NCBI GenBank assembly: GCA_023420715.1
Contig: JAEZVR010000073.1
Span: 1-5,233, forward strand
Direction: 5' to 3'
DNA: 5,233 nucleotides
Source of the DNA: Bacillota bacterium
GTDB lineage: Bacteria > Bacillota > Clostridia > Saccharofermentanales > Fastidiosipilaceae
The translations under genes and the position numbers were made by a program. This document shows positions 5,063 through 5,233 of this stretch, one piece after another. A model generated the notes under the pieces. That model worked only from the letters and a program-made list of their open reading frames with translations. It did no database searches and was not told the DNA's origin. The first letter of the stretch is position 1. The number at the start of each line of letters is the position of its first letter.

Positions 5063-5100
5063 AATCTAACGGATCTTGAAAAAAGAAATCGTTAGAGATT
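5063..5100. other. Imperfect hairpin in AT-rich intergenic DNA
   Basis: TCTAACGGAT (5065-5074) pairs with ATCGTTAGA (5088-5096) apart from one bulged base, around a 13-base A-rich loop. It lacks a T run and is therefore not an obvious terminator. It could be a protein site or an RNA structure. From here to the right edge (5101-5233) I see only AT-rich non-coding sequence with no credible gene. Confidence 0.35.
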
Positions 5101-5216
5101 GTGGTCAAAATGCACAATAAAATATAAAAATTTTATGCAAAAAGTTCAAATTATTTATTAATTGTCTAGAATTGAAAAAAATTGCGCAAAAACTTCGCTT
5201 AATCGATGAAAAATAC

Positions 5217-5222
5217 TTGACA
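5217..5222 (+). promoter_or_regulatory. -35 box of a promoter reading out of the window
   Basis: A perfect TTGACA lies 11 bases from the right edge, preceded by AAAAATAC and a generally A-rich upstream region that could act as an UP element. The -10 box would fall near 5240, outside the window, so the promoter cannot be confirmed and its gene is unknown. Confidence 0.45.
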
Positions 5223-5233
5223 AGCCCGTGATT

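Noticed and set aside
5145..5172. Possible promoter TTCAAA-N16-TAGAAT on the plus strand
   Set aside because: Partial matches of this quality are common by chance in such AT-rich DNA, and no gene start follows within the window.
5182..5189. TTGCGCAA perfect 8-bp palindrome
   Set aside because: It is too short and occurs once; without a conserved context it cannot be called an operator.
1..5233. CRISPR array, tRNA or rRNA gene
   Set aside because: No regularly spaced direct repeats, cloverleaf-like sequence or rRNA-like sequence was seen on either strand by eye.

Overview
The window looks like a stretch of a low-to-moderate GC Bacillota (Firmicutes, probably Clostridia or Erysipelotrichia) chromosome carrying a decayed piece of a conjugative element. 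This rests on strong GGAGG-type ribosome sites, an N-terminally membrane-anchored PrsA/PpiC-type foldase, a Gram-positive style PEBP protein, and relics most like the Tn1549/CD1115-type conjugative modules of Clostridia. I cannot name the species.

Region 1 (1-2784, + strand, AT-leaning) is an ordinary chromosomal operon. It holds the 3' end of a YbhB/YbcL (PEBP) family gene, a gene overlapping it by ATGA that encodes a 253-residue protein with an N-terminal four-cysteine zinc ribbon, and a 535-residue membrane-anchored peptidyl-prolyl isomerase with two parvulin-like units. The operon ends at a strong intrinsic terminator.

Region 2 (about 2785-4968) is foreign in character. On the minus strand are four small, tightly coupled and fully open genes: a 98-101 residue helical protein, a DUF3990 protein with ADP-ribosyltransferase-like motifs, a 78-residue helical protein and a DUF3791 protein. 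They are read from one promoter (extended -10 TATAAT at 4101-4106) flanked by an 8-bp inverted repeat that could be an operator. Diverging from them on the plus strand are two clear pseudogenes: a primase-like CHC2/DUF3991/Toprim gene with deletions, stops and a frameshift, and the N-terminal stub of a VirD4/TraG coupling-protein gene with a frameshift. The conjugation genes are wrecked while the DUF3990 cassette is clean. This contrast is the most interesting feature of the window and suggests selective retention of a toxin-antitoxin or defence-like unit (inference).

Region 3 (about 4969-5233): a second copy of the hairpin that terminates the foldase operon ends the VirD4 stub. The two 27-28 bp copies therefore bracket the foreign block. 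Beyond lie another intrinsic terminator without an adjacent intact gene, an AT-rich non-coding stretch, and a perfect TTGACA -35 box at the very edge whose gene lies outside the window.
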